Source: an uncultured Prevotella sp. (lineage in GTDB: Bacteria > Bacteroidota > Bacteroidia > Bacteroidales > Bacteroidaceae). From it: a stretch of DNA of 58,254 nt. The DNA is taken from assembly GCA_900543585.1 (NCBI GenBank), contig UQRP01000013.1, positions 1 through 58,254 of the forward strand, written 5' to 3'. The position numbers were made by a program, and so were the translations under genes. Shown piece by piece: positions 58,223 to 58,254 of the stretch. The notes under the pieces are model-generated. The model made no database searches, was not told the origin of the DNA, and saw nothing but the letters and a program-made list of their open reading frames with translations. Every line of letters begins with the position of its first letter. The stretch's first letter is position 1.

Positions 58223-58254
58223 TTTGGAGGGTATTGAAAAAGTCCATACCTTTG
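58223..58254 (+). promoter_or_regulatory. Promoter at the right window edge
   Basis: TTTG (58223-58226), a 20-base spacer and TACCTTTG (58247-58254) form a good Bacteroidetes promoter for a plus-strand gene outside the window. Confidence 0.65.

Overview
The window looks like chromosomal DNA of a Prevotella-type member of the Bacteroidales. The evidence is the gene families (DUF4348 lipoprotein, DUF2023 protein beside flavodoxin, YtxH/holin pair, type II pantothenate kinase, ATPase-less ABC-2 efflux cluster), the near absence of Shine-Dalgarno sequences, and the repeated Bacteroidetes -7 box TAnnTTTG in front of many genes, often with TTG or TTTG about 19-21 bases upstream. No rRNA or tRNA gene, insertion sequence, phage structural gene or CRISPR array was seen.

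Layout. Positions 1-2.2 kb hold a partition-like locus on the minus strand: a ParA ATPase, a 236-residue partner with a ribbon-helix-helix-like C-terminus, and, between the promoter and parA, 13 copies of a 12-bp palindrome (consensus ATTGYRYGCAAT) spaced almost exactly 23-24 bp. An orphan HsdR-N-like protein, holA and a 0.8-kb AT-rich regulatory-looking region before an XRE regulator follow. From 5 to 17 kb the genes are mostly housekeeping: pyrK-pyrD, aroC, flavodoxin with DUF2023, recJ-recQ, a secreted C1 peptidase, an aminopeptidase P and a patatin-like hydrolase. From 17 to 28 kb come trmD, an atypical NAD-dependent DNA ligase, a four-copy 22-bp palindromic repeat, an amino-acid ABC transporter whose substrate-binding domain appears circularly permuted, and a tight three-gene cassette: TerB_N/TerB_C protein, BrxD-like (DUF2791) ATPase and BrxHI/Lhr-like helicase. 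That cassette is the best candidate for an under-described system (defence or DNA maintenance). It carries no recognisable nuclease or methyltransferase.

From 28 to 43 kb: a B3/B4-domain protein, type II pantothenate kinase, a BtuF/FecCD-type uptake pair without an ATPase, pheS, a DUF4348 lipoprotein, murB, a PhnP-like metallo-beta-lactamase-fold protein, a small membrane-protein operon, a SPOR lipoprotein, ruvX, def, a TPR protein and thrS. From 43 to 57 kb: lutB and lutA (no lutC beside them), topB, a MetE-like methyltransferase divergent from an Lrp/AsnC regulator with a palindromic operator candidate, a five-gene coiled-coil/TolC/HlyD/ABC-2/ABC-2 efflux operon, a secreted cyclophilin, a TPM-domain protein and LemA.

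The last 1.4 kb is non-coding and repeat-rich: a 28-bp tandem repeat, an 85-bp repeat present in inverted orientation at position 1 of the window (81 of 85 identical), and a foldback element with a perfect 41-bp inverted repeat and inner arms that differ in copy number of an 8-bp unit. Functional calls come from recognising families and motifs by eye. No database search was run.
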